Positions 9,285 to 18,406 of a stretch of DNA of 64,000 nt are shown here, piece after piece. The stretch is from Cellulosimicrobium cellulans (GTDB lineage Bacteria > Actinomycetota > Actinomycetes > Actinomycetales > Cellulomonadaceae). The notes under the pieces are model-generated. The model ran no database searches and was not told the origin of the DNA. It saw only the letters and a program-made list of their open reading frames with translations. The stretch covers positions 496,001-560,000 of the forward strand of contig NZ_JAMXST010000003.1 of NCBI RefSeq assembly GCF_024124905.1, in the 5' to 3' direction. Both the position numbers and the translations under genes were made by a program. Each line of letters begins with the position of its first letter. Position 1 is the stretch's first letter.

Positions 9285-9761
9285 TCAGCGAGCGCCGCGA
9301 CGCTGCTGCTCGATGAGGGGGCGCAGGCGGTAGGGGATGAGCTCGCCCATCGACAGCGAGGTCTCCGTGCGCTCGACGCCGTCGATCGCGAGGATCGCCG
9401 CGTCGATGCGGAACAGGTGGTCGGTGTCGCGGCACGCGACGGTGACGCGCAGGTCGGCCGTCCCGCTGCGCCCGAACGCCTGCACGACCTCGGGGATGCG
9501 CGCGACGTCGTCGACGATCCGGGCGAGCTCCTTCTGCCGCACCTGGACCTCGACGAACGCCGTGAGCGGGTGCCCGAGCACGTGCGGGTCGATCCGCCGG
9601 TCGAGCGCGAGGAACGCGCCCTCGGCCTCGAGCCGTGCGAGGCGTGCGGCGACGGTGTTGCGGGAGATCCGCAGGCGGTCGGCGAGCGCGACGATCGTCG
9701 CCCGCGGGTCGTCGGCGAGGGCGAGCAGGAGGTCGAGGTCGACAGCGTCGGCGCTGTGCAT
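9285..9761 (-). CDS. Lrp/AsnC family transcriptional regulator
   Basis: A 158-residue regulator. I chose ATG 9761 rather than the in-frame GTG at 9770 because TAGGGT (9774-9769 on the minus strand) lies exactly seven bases before that ATG, the leaderless layout repeated in this window. Residues 1-55 form the Lrp winged helix (ADDPRATIVALADRLRISRNTVAARLARLEAEGAF), and residues 65-150 the RAM/AsnC ligand-binding domain (GHPLTAFVEVQV ... VVQAFGRSGTADLRVTV). It is divergent from the branched-chain keto-acid dehydrogenase operon, so control of leucine/valine/isoleucine breakdown by an amino-acid ligand is likely (inference from context, consistent with bkd operons in other bacteria being controlled by Lrp-type proteins). 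Confidence 0.88.
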   Translation of the reverse strand: MHSADAVDLDLLLALADDPRATIVALADRLRISRNTVAARLARLEAEGAFLALDRRIDPHVLGHPLTAFVEVQVRQKELARIVDDVARIPEVVQAFGRSGTADLRVTVACRDTDHLFRIDAAILAIDGVERTETSLSMGELIPYRLRPLIEQQRRGAR

Positions 9762-9779
9762 GCTGCTCACCCTAGCCGA

Positions 9780-9793
9780 GTGACGGCGGTCAC
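9780..9793. promoter_or_regulatory. Inverted repeat in the lrp promoter
   Basis: GTGAC-N4-GTCAC, a perfect palindrome just upstream of the lrp -10 box and in the divergent region with the catabolic operon. Candidate operator, perhaps for autoregulation; unproven. Confidence 0.4.
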
Positions 9794-9857
9794 ACTGCGC
9801 AGCGTGTCGGAGGTCGGTGGAGCCATGTGCGTGGCAGGGGTTACGTTCGCCCTACCT

Positions 9858-9879
9858 CGGTCCTCGACGGTGAGGACCG
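9858..9879. promoter_or_regulatory. Inverted repeat in the leader of the keto-acid dehydrogenase operon
   Basis: CGGTCCTC-N6-GAGGACCG, perfect 8-bp arms, lying 25 bases before the first gene. It could be an Lrp operator or an RNA hairpin that masks the ribosome site region. Confidence 0.4.
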
Positions 9880-9903
9880 GCTCCCCGAGGTGAGGTGGCG
9901 ACG

Positions 9904-11337
9904 ATGCCCAGCGAACCTGCGGTGCGGACCGGACCGACGGCGGCGACCCCGCCGAAGGCGCAGAACGGTCACCGGGCGGCAACCCCGCGCGACGCACGAG
10001 CAGACCGGAAGACCATGGCCCACGACGTGCGCCCGGACACGCCCGCCGCCCGGCGCGCGGGTGCTCCGGGCAGGCCGCCCCGCGCCGGTGACGCCCCCCG
10101 GGACGTCGGGGACACGCCGTCGGGCACGACCCCGACCCTGCGCGTGCTGACCGAGGACGGCACGCGGCTCCCGGAACCCGAGCTCGACCGGTGGCTCGCC
10201 GACCTCGACCCCGCGGCGCCCGACGAGGCCGCGCGTGAGGCCGCCCGGACGACGCTCCTGCGGCTCTACGAGGACATGGTCGTCGCGCGCCGCATCGACG
10301 CCGAGGCGACGGCCCTCCAGCGGCAGGGCGAGCTCGCGCTCTGGCCCCCGCTCCTCGGGCAGGAGGCGGCCCAGGTCGGCTCGGCGCGCGCGCTGCGCGA
10401 CGACGACTTCGTCTTCTCCTCCTACCGCGAGCACGCGGTCGCGCGCGTGCGCGGCGCCGAGCTCGTCGACCTCGTGCGCGTGTGGCGCGGCGTCGCGGTC
10501 TCCGGCTGGGACCCCTACGCGATCGGCATGGCGTCGCCGCAGGTCATCATCGGCGCGCAGACGCTCCACGCGACCGGCTGGGCGATGGGCGTGCAGAACG
10601 ACGTCGACGCGGGCCGGGTCGATGCGTCCGCAGGGCTCCCGGTGGGAGTCGCGTACCTCGGCGACGGCGCGATGAGCCAGGGCGACGTCAACGAGGCGTT
10701 CGTCTTCGCGTCCACGTACCGCTCGCCCGTCCTCTTCTTCTGCCAGAACAACCAGTGGGCGATCTCCGAGCCGGTCGCGCTGCAGTCGCGCGTCCCGCTC
10801 GCCGAGCGCGCCCGCGGGTTCGGCATGCCGGGCGTGCGCGTGGACGGCAACGACGTCCTCGCGGTGCTCGCCGTGACGCGCGCCGCGCTCGACCGGGCCC
10901 GCCACGACGGCGGCCCGACGCTGATCGAGGCCGTCACCTACCGCATGGGCCCGCACACCACGGCCGACGACCCGAAGCGGTACCGCGACGCCGCGGAGGT
11001 CGAGGAGTGGACCGGGCGCGACCCGATCGCGCGGTTCGAGGCGTACCTGCGCTCCGTCGGCGTGCTCGACGACGCGGGGGCGGCCCGGGTGCAGGGCGTC
11101 GCCGACGCCGCGGCGGCCGAGCTGCGTGCCGGGTGCGTCGCGCTCACCGACCCGCCGCCGCTGTCGCTCTTCGACCACGTCTACGCCGAGCCGCACCACG
11201 CGCTGGAGCGCGAGCGCGCCGAGTACGCGCACTACCTGGCGTCGTTCGGGGACGGGGACGACGGCGCGGGTGGGCCGGGCGCCGCGGGCGACCGGGCGGC
11301 GTCGGGCACCGGGACCGTGACGGGGGTGGCGCGATGA
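9904..11337 (+). CDS. bkdA: Branched-chain 2-oxoacid dehydrogenase E1 component, alpha subunit
   Basis: Thiamine-diphosphate-dependent decarboxylase alpha subunit, 477 residues from ATG 9904 (ribosome site GAGGTGAGG at 9887-9895). GTG 9895 and ATG 10015 are possible alternatives. The first 95 residues are a low-complexity Pro/Ala/Arg tail not found in standard E1alpha. The core then follows: LYEDMVVARRIDAEA, GQEAAQVGSA, SSYREHAVA, and the cofactor motif GDGAMSQGDVNEAF through CQNNQWAIS at about residues 255-285. It should oxidatively decarboxylate branched-chain 2-oxoacids and pass the acyl group to E2. It overlaps bkdB by ATGA. Pyruvate specificity cannot be excluded from sequence alone, but the leucine-type genes downstream favour branched-chain substrates. 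E3 is not in the window. Confidence 0.88.
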   Translation: MPSEPAVRTGPTAATPPKAQNGHRAATPRDARADRKTMAHDVRPDTPAARRAGAPGRPPRAGDAPRDVGDTPSGTTPTLRVLTEDGTRLPEPELDRWLADLDPAAPDEAAREAARTTLLRLYEDMVVARRIDAEATALQRQGELALWPPLLGQEAAQVGSARALRDDDFVFSSYREHAVARVRGAELVDLVRVWRGVAVSGWDPYAIGMASPQVIIGAQTLHATGWAMGVQNDVDAGRVDASAGLPVGVAYLGDGAMSQGDVNEAFVFASTYRSPVLFFCQNNQWAISEPVALQSRVPLAERARGFGMPGVRVDGNDVLAVLAVTRAALDRARHDGGPTLIEAVTYRMGPHTTADDPKRYRDAAEVEEWTGRDPIARFEAYLRSVGVLDDAGAARVQGVADAAAAELRAGCVALTDPPPLSLFDHVYAEPHHALERERAEYAHYLASFGDGDDGAGGPGAAGDRAASGTGTVTGVAR

Positions 11338-12407
11338 GCACCCTCACCGTGGCGAAGGCGCTCGGCGCGGGGCTGCGCCGCGCGATGACGGACGACGACC
11401 GCGTGGTCGTCATGGGCGAGGACGTCGGCCGCCTGGGCGGCGTCTACCGCGTGACCGACGGCCTCCAGGCGGAGTTCGGGCCGCGGCGCGTGCTCGACAC
11501 GCCGCTCGCGGAGTCGGGGATCATCGGGACGGCCGTCGGGCTCGCGTACCGCGGCTACCGGCCGGTGTGCGAGATCCAGTTCGACGGCTTCGTGTTCGTC
11601 GCGTTCGACCAGATCCTGTCCCAGCTCGCGAAGATGCACGCCCGCACCGGCGGGAAGGTGCGCCTGCCGATCACGATCCGCATCCCCGTGGGCGGCGGCA
11701 TCGGCGCGGCCGAGCACCACTCGGAGTCGCCCGAGGCGCTGTTCGCGCACACGGCCGGGCTGCGCGTCGTGTCGGTCGCGAACCCCCAGGACGCGTACAC
11801 CGTGCTCCGCCAGGCCGTCGCGTGCGACGACCCGGTGATCTTCTTCGAGCCCAAGCGCCGGTACCACCTCAAGGGCGAGGTCGACCTCGATCCCGTCGAC
11901 CCGCTGCCGATGGACCGGGCGCGCGTCGTGCGCGACGGCCACGACGTCACCCTCGTCACGTGGGGCGGGCTCGTGGGGACCGCGCTCGACGCCGCCGTCG
12001 CCGCGTCGGACGACGGCGTGTCCGTCGAGGTGATCGACCTGCGCTCGCTCTCGCCGATCGACCACGACACCGTCGCGGCGTCCGTCCGCAAGACGGGTCG
12101 CGTCGTCGTGACGCACGAGGCGCCGCGGCAGGCCGGGCTCGGCGCGGAGATCGCCGCGACCGTGACCGACCGCTGCTTCGAGTACCTCGAGGCCGCGCCC
12201 GTCCGCGTCACGGGTCACGGTATTCCGTACCCGCCCGCCAAGCTCGAGGGCCACTACCTGCCCGACCTCGACCGCATCCTCGACGGCGTCGACCGCGTCC
12301 TGGGTCGCGTCGAGCCGTTCGTGCCGTCGTCCGTGCCCGACGCCGGTTCGGTCGGGGCTCCCCGGTCGCCCGGCGCGACCCGCACCGTCGAGGCGGTGGC
12401 CCGATGA
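11334..12407 (+). CDS. bkdB: Branched-chain 2-oxoacid dehydrogenase E1 component, beta subunit
   Basis: A 357-residue transketolase-like beta subunit. Recognised by VVVMGEDVGRLGGVYRVTDGL, the ESGIIGTAVGLAYRG segment, the EIQFDGF strand, GGGIGAAEHHSESPEA, and the C-terminal transketolase domain with EVIDLRSLSPID. It pairs with the alpha subunit to form the E1 heterotetramer. ATG 11334 overlaps the upstream stop and its own stop overlaps the E2 start at 12404, so the three subunits are translationally coupled. The final 30 residues are a Pro/Ser tail beyond the usual family end. Confidence 0.9.
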   Translation: MSTLTVAKALGAGLRRAMTDDDRVVVMGEDVGRLGGVYRVTDGLQAEFGPRRVLDTPLAESGIIGTAVGLAYRGYRPVCEIQFDGFVFVAFDQILSQLAKMHARTGGKVRLPITIRIPVGGGIGAAEHHSESPEALFAHTAGLRVVSVANPQDAYTVLRQAVACDDPVIFFEPKRRYHLKGEVDLDPVDPLPMDRARVVRDGHDVTLVTWGGLVGTALDAAVAASDDGVSVEVIDLRSLSPIDHDTVAASVRKTGRVVVTHEAPRQAGLGAEIAATVTDRCFEYLEAAPVRVTGHGIPYPPAKLEGHYLPDLDRILDGVDRVLGRVEPFVPSSVPDAGSVGAPRSPGATRTVEAVAR

Positions 12408-14164
12408 TGACGATGCGCGAGTTCCGCCTCCCCGACCTCGGGGAGGGCCTCACCGAGTCCGACATCGTGAGCTGGCACGTCCATGCGGGCGACCACGTCG
12501 AGCTCAACCAGGTCATCGCCGAGGTCGAGACGGCCAAGGCCCTCGTCGACCTCCCGTCCCCGTACACGGGCGTCGTCGCGTCCCTGCACGCGGAGGAGGG
12601 CCAGACCGTCACCGTCGGCGCCCCCTTGGTGACCTTCGAGATCGACGACGGCACCCCTGCCGCCCCGACCGGGGACAGTGCCCCGCCCGCGACACCCCAG
12701 GCTGCCGAACCCGGGGTCGCTCCTCACACGGCCGTCCCCGTGAGGAGAGACCCCGGGCTCGGCGAGCAGGGGGACGACGACGGGCCAGAGCCGAACCTCG
12801 TCGGGTACGGGGCCGCGCCGGAGCGTGCGGGCAGGCCCACGCGCCGCCGTCGGGCTCCCGTGTCTGCTGCTGGGCGCGCCGGGGGCCGGCCCGAGCCGGC
12901 CGAACCCGGGGTCGCTCCCCAGGCGGTCCCGATCGTGAGGACGGATCCCGGGCTCGACGCCGACGCGACGCCCGGCCGGGTCGGCGAGCGGCCCCGGTCG
13001 ACGCCGCCGGTGCGGGCGCTCGCTAAGAAGCTCGGCGTGCGCATCGACCGCGTGGACGGCACGGGTCCGGACGGGCTCATCACCCGCGAGGACGTCCTCG
13101 CCGCGGTGAGCTGCCACCGCGACGTCGCGCGCCCGCCGCGCGACGTCCACGGCACGCTCACCGCCTCGGCAGCCTCGGCAGCCTCGGCAGCCTCGGCAGC
13201 CTCGGCCGCCTCGACCGGCTCGGCCGCGTCGGCCGACGCTCCGTCGGCGACCGCGGACGAGAAGGGAGACGTGGCCCCGGGAGGGCTCGGACGAGGGGCC
13301 ACGTCTCCCGTCTCGGCGGCCGCCGGCGTCGACGCGCGGGCCGGGCTCGAGCCCGAGGTCGTGCCGGTGCGGGGGGTGCGCAAGCACACCGCGGCGGCGA
13401 TGGTGGCGAGCGCGTTCACGGCGCCGCACGCGACGGTGTTCCTCACGGTCGACGTGACGCGCAGCGTCGAGCTCCTGGAACGCCTGCGCACCCATCGCCT
13501 CGCGCGCGGCGAGCGGATCACCGTCCTGGCGCTCGCGGCCCGTGCGCTGTGCCTCGTGCTGCCGCGCCATCCCGCGCTCAACAGCGCGTGGCGCGACCTC
13601 GCCGACGGCTCGGCGGAGATCATGCGGCACCGACGGGTGCACCTGGGGATCGCGGTCGCGACCGACCGAGGGCTCGTCGTGCCGCACGTGCCCGACGCGC
13701 AGGACCTCGACCTGCCCGACCTCGCCGCCGCGCTCACCGACCTCACGGTCACGGCGCGCGACGGCCGCACGACGCCCGAGCGCCTCACCGGCGGGACGAT
13801 CTCGATCACCAACGTCGGCGTGTTCGGCGTCGACGCGGGCACGCCCATCCTCGTCCCCGGGGAGGCGGCGATCCTCGGCCTGGGCGCGGTGCGCCGTCGG
13901 CCCTGGGAGCACGACGGCGAGGTCGCGCTGCGCGACGTCGTCACGCTGAGCCTGTCGTTCGACCACCGCGTGGTCGACGGCGAGCAGGGCGCGCGCTTCC
14001 TCGCCGACCTCGGCGCCCTGCTCGAGGACCCGGCCCTCGCCCTCCTGGCGAACGGTCCGCCCCCCACAGGTGGCACCGCGCTCGGCCGAACCCTGGATCC
14101 CTCCCCAGGATCGGCCGCGCGTGGGGAGCGATCCCGGGTTCGGCAGGGAGGGGTGACCGGATGA
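12404..14164 (+). CDS. bkdC: Dihydrolipoyl acyltransferase E2 with repeat-filled linkers
   Basis: The core of the complex, 586 residues where related actinobacterial E2 proteins have about 400. Domains: one lipoyl domain (residues 1-85, lipoyl Lys45 in ETAKALVD), a long linker (86-205), the E1/E3 peripheral-subunit-binding domain (about 206-240), a second long linker (241-325), and the acyltransferase domain (326-550) with SFDHRVVDG, giving catalytic His521 and Asp525. The extra length is repeat DNA: two 60-nt palindromes in linker 1, a 9-bp tandem repeat coding ASA units and a perfect 15-bp inverted repeat in linker 2, and a third 60-nt palindrome that makes the last 25 residues. All keep the frame open. 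Start ATG 12404 overlaps bkdB; the stop overlaps the next start. Confidence 0.9.
   Translation: MMTMREFRLPDLGEGLTESDIVSWHVHAGDHVELNQVIAEVETAKALVDLPSPYTGVVASLHAEEGQTVTVGAPLVTFEIDDGTPAAPTGDSAPPATPQAAEPGVAPHTAVPVRRDPGLGEQGDDDGPEPNLVGYGAAPERAGRPTRRRRAPVSAAGRAGGRPEPAEPGVAPQAVPIVRTDPGLDADATPGRVGERPRSTPPVRALAKKLGVRIDRVDGTGPDGLITREDVLAAVSCHRDVARPPRDVHGTLTASAASAASAASAASAASTGSAASADAPSATADEKGDVAPGGLGRGATSPVSAAAGVDARAGLEPEVVPVRGVRKHTAAAMVASAFTAPHATVFLTVDVTRSVELLERLRTHRLARGERITVLALAARALCLVLPRHPALNSAWRDLADGSAEIMRHRRVHLGIAVATDRGLVVPHVPDAQDLDLPDLAAALTDLTVTARDGRTTPERLTGGTISITNVGVFGVDAGTPILVPGEAAILGLGAVRRRPWEHDGEVALRDVVTLSLSFDHRVVDGEQGARFLADLGALLEDPALALLANGPPPTGGTALGRTLDPSPGSAARGERSRVRQGGVTG
12704..12763 (+). 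repeat. 60-nt intragenic palindrome, copy A1
   Basis: Arms 12704-12727 and 12740-12763 match at 22 of 24 positions. Left arm begins GCCGAACCCGGGGTCGCTCC. Starts on a codon boundary of the E2 gene (residues 101-120) and codes AEPGVAPH ... RDPGLG. Confidence 0.85.
12899..12958 (+). repeat. 60-nt intragenic palindrome, copy A2
   Basis: Same length, same reading frame and same left arm as copy A1, coding AEPGVAPQ at E2 residues 166-173. The right arm is more diverged (about 17 of 23 pairing). Confidence 0.8.
13163..13207 (+). repeat. 9-bp tandem repeat in the E2 linker
   Basis: Five head-to-tail GCCTCGGCA units (the last ends in C), coding an Ala-Ser-Ala run. Slippage would change linker length without breaking the frame. 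Confidence 0.85.
13264..13309 (+). repeat. Perfect 15-bp inverted repeat in the E2 linker
   Basis: GGGAGACGTGGCCCC at 13264-13278 and its exact complement at 13295-13309, 16-base spacer, inside codons for the linker before the catalytic domain. Not a copy of the 60-nt family. Confidence 0.8.
14085..14144 (+). repeat. 60-nt intragenic palindrome, copy A3
   Basis: Arms 14085-14107 and 14122-14144 pair at 21 of 23 positions. Read in a different frame from A1 and A2; supplies the C-terminal tail of E2 just before the stop. Confidence 0.85.
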
Positions 14165-15816
14165 CCGTCCTGACGAGCGCCGTCGAGCCCGGGTCGGACG
14201 CGGCCCGGGCGAACGACGCCGCGCAGCGGGCGCTCGCCGGCGAGCTGCGGGAGCGCACGGCGGCCGTCGCGCGCGGGGGGCCGGCGTCGGCGCGCGACCG
14301 GCACGTGTCGCGCGGCAAGCTGCTCCCGCGCGACCGCGTCGACCGCCTGCTCGACGAGGGCAGCCCGTTCCTCGAGATCGCGCCGCTCGCCGGGTACGGC
14401 GTGGACGACGGCGCGTGGCCGGCCGCGGGCGTCGTCGCGGGTATCGGGGTCGTCAGCGGGCGGCAGGTCATGGTCGTGTGCAACGACGCGACCGTGAAGG
14501 GCGGCACGTACCACCCGCTCACGGTGAAGAAGCACCTGCGCGCGCAGGAGATCGCGCTCGAGAACCGCCTGCCGTGCGTCTACCTCGTCGACTCGGGCGG
14601 CGCGTTCCTGCCCCGGCAGGCCGAGGTGTTCCCGGACCGCGACCACTTCGGCCGGATCTTCTACCACCAGGCGCGCCTCTCGGCGGCGGGGATCCCGCAG
14701 ATCTCCGCGGTGCTCGGGTCGTGCACGGCCGGCGGCGCCTACGTTCCCGCGATGAGCGACGAGACGGTCATCGTGCGCGACCAGGGCACCATCTTCCTCG
14801 GCGGCCCGCCGCTCGTGAAGGCGGCGATCGGGGAGGTCGTGACCGCGGAGGAGCTCGGGGGCGGCGAGCTCCACGCGCGTCGCAGCGGCGTCGTCGACCA
14901 CCTCGCCGACGACGACGAGGACGCGCTCGACACCGTGCGCCGCATCGTCGCGACGCTCCCGCCCGACCCTGCACCCGCGTGGGACGTCGCGGCGAGCGTG
15001 CCGCCCGCCGTCGGGCACGACGACGCCCGCGCCCCCGGCCAGGGAACGACGAGCGAAGGCTTGTACAGTGCGGTCCCGACCGATGTACAAGCTCCGTACG
15101 ACCCGCGCGAGATCGTCGCGCGGCTCGTCGACGGCAGCCGGTTCGACGAGTTCAAGCGCGAGTACGGCGACACGCTCGTCACCGGGTTCGCGCGGATCCA
15201 CGGGCACCCCGTGGGCGTCCTCGCGAACCAGGGCGTGCTGTTCGGGGCGTCGGCGCTCAAGGGAGCGCACTTCGTCGAGCTGTGCGACCAGCGCGGGATC
15301 CCCCTGCTGTTCCTGCAGAACATCTCCGGGTTCATGGTCGGCACCGACGCCGAGGCGGGAGGGATCGCGAAGGACGGCGCCAAGATGGTCACCGCCGTCG
15401 CGACGACGCGCGTCCCCAAGCTCACCGTGATCGTCGGCGGGTCCTTCGGGGCGGGCAACTACTCGATGTGCGGGCGCGCGTACTCCCCGCGCTTCCTGTG
15501 GTCCTGGCCCGCGAGCCGCATCTCCGTCATGGGCGGTCCGCAGGCCGCGTCCGTGCTGGCGACCGTCAAGCGCGACCAGCTCGCCGCGCGCGGTGAGACG
15601 TGGGACCCCGACGAGGAGGCCGCGTTCTCCGCCGGGATCCGCGCCGACTACGACGAGCACGGCAGCCCCTACTACGCGACCGCGCGCCTGTGGGACGACG
15701 GCGTGATCGACCCCGCCGACACGCGCCGCGTGCTCGGCCTCGCCCTCGGCGTGTGCGCGCGCACGCCCCTCGCCGAGACCTGGACCGGTGATCGGTTCGG
15801 CCTCTTCCGGATGTGA
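14161..15816 (+). CDS. accD1: Acyl-CoA carboxylase, carboxyltransferase subunit (methylcrotonyl-CoA type)
   Basis: A 551-residue carboxyltransferase that moves CO2 from carboxybiotin to an acyl-CoA. Seen: [72 protein letters not shown], the acyl-CoA loop [16 protein letters not shown], and in the second half [27 protein letters not shown] and RISVMGG. The [15 protein letters not shown] stretch is typical of methylcrotonyl-CoA carboxylase beta subunits. In M. tuberculosis the equivalent AccD1-AccA1 pair carboxylates 3-methylcrotonyl-CoA in leucine breakdown. ATG 14161 overlaps the E2 stop by four bases. The next gene, starting five bases after the stop, is the biotin-bearing partner. No biotin site is present here, as expected. 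Confidence 0.9.
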   Translation: MTVLTSAVEPGSDAARANDAAQRALAGELRERTAAVARGGPASARDRHVSRGKLLPRDRVDRLLDEGSPFLEIAPLAGYGVDDGAWPAAGVVAGIGVVSGRQVMVVCNDATVKGGTYHPLTVKKHLRAQEIALENRLPCVYLVDSGGAFLPRQAEVFPDRDHFGRIFYHQARLSAAGIPQISAVLGSCTAGGAYVPAMSDETVIVRDQGTIFLGGPPLVKAAIGEVVTAEELGGGELHARRSGVVDHLADDDEDALDTVRRIVATLPPDPAPAWDVAASVPPAVGHDDARAPGQGTTSEGLYSAVPTDVQAPYDPREIVARLVDGSRFDEFKREYGDTLVTGFARIHGHPVGVLANQGVLFGASALKGAHFVELCDQRGIPLLFLQNISGFMVGTDAEAGGIAKDGAKMVTAVATTRVPKLTVIVGGSFGAGNYSMCGRAYSPRFLWSWPASRISVMGGPQAASVLATVKRDQLAARGETWDPDEEAAFSAGIRADYDEHGSPYYATARLWDDGVIDPADTRRVLGLALGVCARTPLAETWTGDRFGLFRM

Positions 15817-15820
15817 GCCG

Positions 15821-18406
15821 ATGACCTCCGACACCCCCCACGAGGCGCCCGCCCGGACGGCGGACCGACCGTCCGAGCGCCCGGCGGACCAGCGCACGGA
15901 CCAGCCCGGCGGCGGTCCCGGGTTCCGCACGGTCCTCGTCGCGAACCGCGGCGAGATCGCGTGCCGCGTGATCGGCACGCTGCGTCGCCTCGGCGTGCGG
16001 TCCGTCGCCGTCTTCTCCGACGCCGACGCCGACGCCCGCCACGTGCGCGAGGCGGACCTCGCCGTCCGGATCGGCCCGGCCTCCGCCGCGCGCAGCTACC
16101 TCGACGTCGAGGCGGTCGTCGCAGCGGCCGTCGCGACCGGGGCCGAGGCGATCCACCCCGGCTACGGCTTCCTGTCCGAGAACCCGGCGCTGGCCCGAGC
16201 GTGCGAGCGCGCCGGGATCGCGTTCGTCGGGCCGGGCGTGGACGCCCTGGACGCGATGGCGGACAAGCTCGCCGCCAAGCGCCTCGTCGGCGCCCGGGGC
16301 GTGCCGGTCGTGCCCGGGGCGGGCGAGCCGGGGATGTCCGACGACGACCTGCTGGCCGCCGCGGGCGACGTCGGGTTCCCGCTGCTCGTCAAGCCGTCCG
16401 CCGGGGGCGGCGGCAAGGGGATGGTCGTCGTGCGGACGGCCGAGGACCTGCCGACCGCGCTCGCGTCCGCGCGCCGGGTCGCCGCGTCGTCGTTCGGCGA
16501 CGACACGCTGCTGCTCGAACGGCTCGTCGAGGCACCGCGCCACATCGAGGTGCAGGTGCTCGCCGACACGCACGGGACCGTCGTCCACCTCGGCGAGCGC
16601 GAATGCTCGCTCCAGCGCCGCCACCAGAAGGTGGTCGAGGAGGCGCCGTCGCCGCTCCTCACCGCGGAGCAGCGCGCCCGCATGGGCAAGGCCGCGTGCG
16701 AGGTCGCGCGGTCCGTCGGGTACGTGGGCGCCGGGACGGTCGAGTTCCTCGTCCCCGCCGCGCGCCCCGACGAGTTCTTCTTCATCGAGATGAACACGCG
16801 CCTCCAGGTGGAGCACCCCGTGACCGAGATGGTCACCGGCCTCGACCTCGTCGCGCTCCAGCTGCGCGTCGCGGCGGGCGCGCCGCTCGGCGTGGCGCAG
16901 GACGACGTCGTGCTCCGCGGCCACGCCGTCGAGGCGCGCCTCTACGCCGAGTCGCCCGAGCGCGGGTTCCTCCCGGCCACCGGGTCGGTGCTGGTCTACG
17001 ACGACGGCGGCGTCCCGTCCGGGCCCGGTGCGTCGCCGCTGCGCCTGGACTCCGGCATCGCCACCGGGACGGTGGTCGGCGGCCACTACGACCCGATGCT
17101 CGCCAAGGCGGTCGCGTGGGGACAGACGCGCGACGAGGCCGTCGACCGGCTCGACGGGCTGCTCGCGCGGACGGTCGTGCTGGGGGTCGAGACGAACACG
17201 GCGTTCCTGCGGTCTCTGCTCGCGGACGGTGACGTACGGGCGGGGCGGCTCGACACGGGGCTGATCGACCGGCTCGTGTCTTCCGGTTCGTCGTCGGGGT
17301 CTGTGGTCGGGTCCGGTGAGGGGTCGGGGGGTGTGCGCGCCGTCTACCATCCGCGCCCTCGTTCCTCGGGCGCTCCCGCCAGGCCCGACCACGACGGCGC
17401 GCACACCCCCCGACCCCTCACCTCTGCGGTCGGCTCACCCGCCGAGCACGACAGCATGCACACCCGCTGTCCCCTCGCCTCGGAGGTTGGTTCGCCCGCC
17501 GAGCACGACGGAGCGCACACCCCCCGGGTCCTCACCCCGGAGGTCGGCTCGTTGTCCGACGACGCCGCGTGGGTCGATCTCGTGGCCGCGGCGCTGTTCG
17601 CGACAACCCCGCGCCGTGCCGAATCCGGGGTTGTCGACAGGTTCGCTGACGATTCGCGCGACCACCCCGGGTTCGGCGGGGCGGCGGGGACCGGCGACGA
17701 CGATCCGTGGCGGGTCAGGGACGGGTGGCGGCTCAACGCGGCCGCCGCGCCGTGGCGGGTCGTGCTGGTCGATGCCGCCGGGAGTGTGCACGAGGTGCGG
17801 GTCTCCGGGTCGGCGCGGGACGCCGTCGTGCAGTGTCCGCCGGCGCGCGACACCGACGGCGGGTGGGGACCCGGCGCCGCGCGGCCGCGTGAGGTGCGGG
17901 CGTCGATCGAGCGTGACGCCGGGGCCGACGGCGCGTGGTGGCTCACCGTGGACGGCGTCCGGGAGCGCGTGCGGCTGGCGCTCGACGTGCCGTCCGCCGA
18001 CGGCGAGCCCGCGACGGTGTGGGTGTGGCGCGACGGGCGGACCGTCGCCCTGGCCGCCCCGGACCGGGAGCAGCGCGCCGCACGGGCGCGGGACGAGCGC
18101 CGTCGGGCCCGCGGCGACGCGCCCGGCACGACCGACCCCGAGGTGCGGGCCGCCATGCCCGGCACGGTGGTGACGGTTGCCGCCGACGGCGAGCCGGTCG
18201 CCGCCGGGGCCGTCCTCGTGACGGTCGAGGCCATGAAGATGGAGCACCCGCTCCTCGCCCCGCACGACGGCGTCGCCGACGTGCGCGTGCGCCCCGGCGA
18301 CCTCGTGCGCCGGGACCAGGTGGTCGCTGTCGTCCACCCCCACGACTCCGGCGCGGCAGACCCCGCCGCCCCGGTCCCGCAACCCGACACCCAGGGAGCA
18401 TCATGA
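15821..18406 (+). CDS. accA1: Acyl-CoA carboxylase, biotin carboxylase/carrier subunit with repeat insertions
   Basis: An 861-residue alpha subunit; related actinobacterial proteins are about 650-670. Start ATG 15821 (MTSDTPHE). Residues 1-32 are a charged tail; 33-480 are biotin carboxylase with VLVANRGEIACRV, the ATP-grasp loop KPSAGGGGKGM, ECSLQRRHQK and EMNTRLQVEHPVTEM. Residues 690-830 include the carrier domain with the biotin motif VEAMKMEHPL (Lys806). Between them, residues about 500-620 are built of repeats: a perfect 27-bp inverted repeat, three 57-bp tandem units coding HDGAHT/HDSMHT segments, and one 60-nt palindrome. Partner of the preceding carboxyltransferase; stop overlaps the acyl-CoA dehydrogenase start (ATGA). 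Confidence 0.9.
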   Translation: MTSDTPHEAPARTADRPSERPADQRTDQPGGGPGFRTVLVANRGEIACRVIGTLRRLGVRSVAVFSDADADARHVREADLAVRIGPASAARSYLDVEAVVAAAVATGAEAIHPGYGFLSENPALARACERAGIAFVGPGVDALDAMADKLAAKRLVGARGVPVVPGAGEPGMSDDDLLAAAGDVGFPLLVKPSAGGGGKGMVVVRTAEDLPTALASARRVAASSFGDDTLLLERLVEAPRHIEVQVLADTHGTVVHLGERECSLQRRHQKVVEEAPSPLLTAEQRARMGKAACEVARSVGYVGAGTVEFLVPAARPDEFFFIEMNTRLQVEHPVTEMVTGLDLVALQLRVAAGAPLGVAQDDVVLRGHAVEARLYAESPERGFLPATGSVLVYDDGGVPSGPGASPLRLDSGIATGTVVGGHYDPMLAKAVAWGQTRDEAVDRLDGLLARTVVLGVETNTAFLRSLLADGDVRAGRLDTGLIDRLVSSGSSSGSVVGSGEGSGGVRAVYHPRPRSSGAPARPDHDGAHTPRPLTSAVGSPAEHDSMHTRCPLASEVGSPAEHDGAHTPRVLTPEVGSLSDDAAWVDLVAAALFATTPRRAESGVVDRFADDSRDHPGFGGAAGTGDDDPWRVRDGWRLNAAAAPWRVVLVDAAGSVHEVRVSGSARDAVVQCPPARDTDGGWGPGAARPREVRASIERDAGADGAWWLTVDGVRERVRLALDVPSADGEPATVWVWRDGRTVALAAPDREQRAARARDERRRARGDAPGTTDPEVRAAMPGTVVTVAADGEPVAAGAVLVTVEAMKMEHPLLAPHDGVADVRVRPGDLVRRDQVVAVVHPHDSGAADPAAPVPQPDTQGAS
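17318..17419 (+). repeat. Perfect 27-bp inverted repeat in biotin carboxylase gene
   Basis: Arms 17318-17344 and 17393-17419 are complementary at 27 of 27 positions, spacer 48 bases. The left arm contains GAGGGGTCGGGGGGTGTG. The right arm lies inside the first 57-bp tandem unit. Confidence 0.9.
17386..17556 (+). repeat. Three 57-bp tandem repeats in biotin carboxylase gene
   Basis: Units at 17386, 17443 and 17500, each 19 codons, starting CGACCACGAC or CGAGCACGAC and coding a His-Asp-x-x-His-Thr core. The first ten bases resemble the outer end of the 55-nt intergenic element. Confidence 0.85.
17618..17677 (+). repeat. 60-nt intragenic palindrome, copy A6
   Basis: Begins GCCGAATCCGGGGTTGTCG and ends CCCCGGGTTCGGC, 60 nt, on a codon boundary (residues 600-619). 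More diverged in the middle than other copies. Confidence 0.7.

Noticed and set aside
15059-15092. Perfect 9-bp inverted repeat GCTTGTACA...TGTACAAGC in accD1
   Set aside because: It codes the conserved L-Y-x-x-V-P-x-D stretch of carboxyltransferases, has no second copy, and could be chance.
17386-17556. Possible CRISPR array
   Set aside because: The 57-bp units are directly adjacent without spacers, lie inside an open frame, and no cas genes are present.
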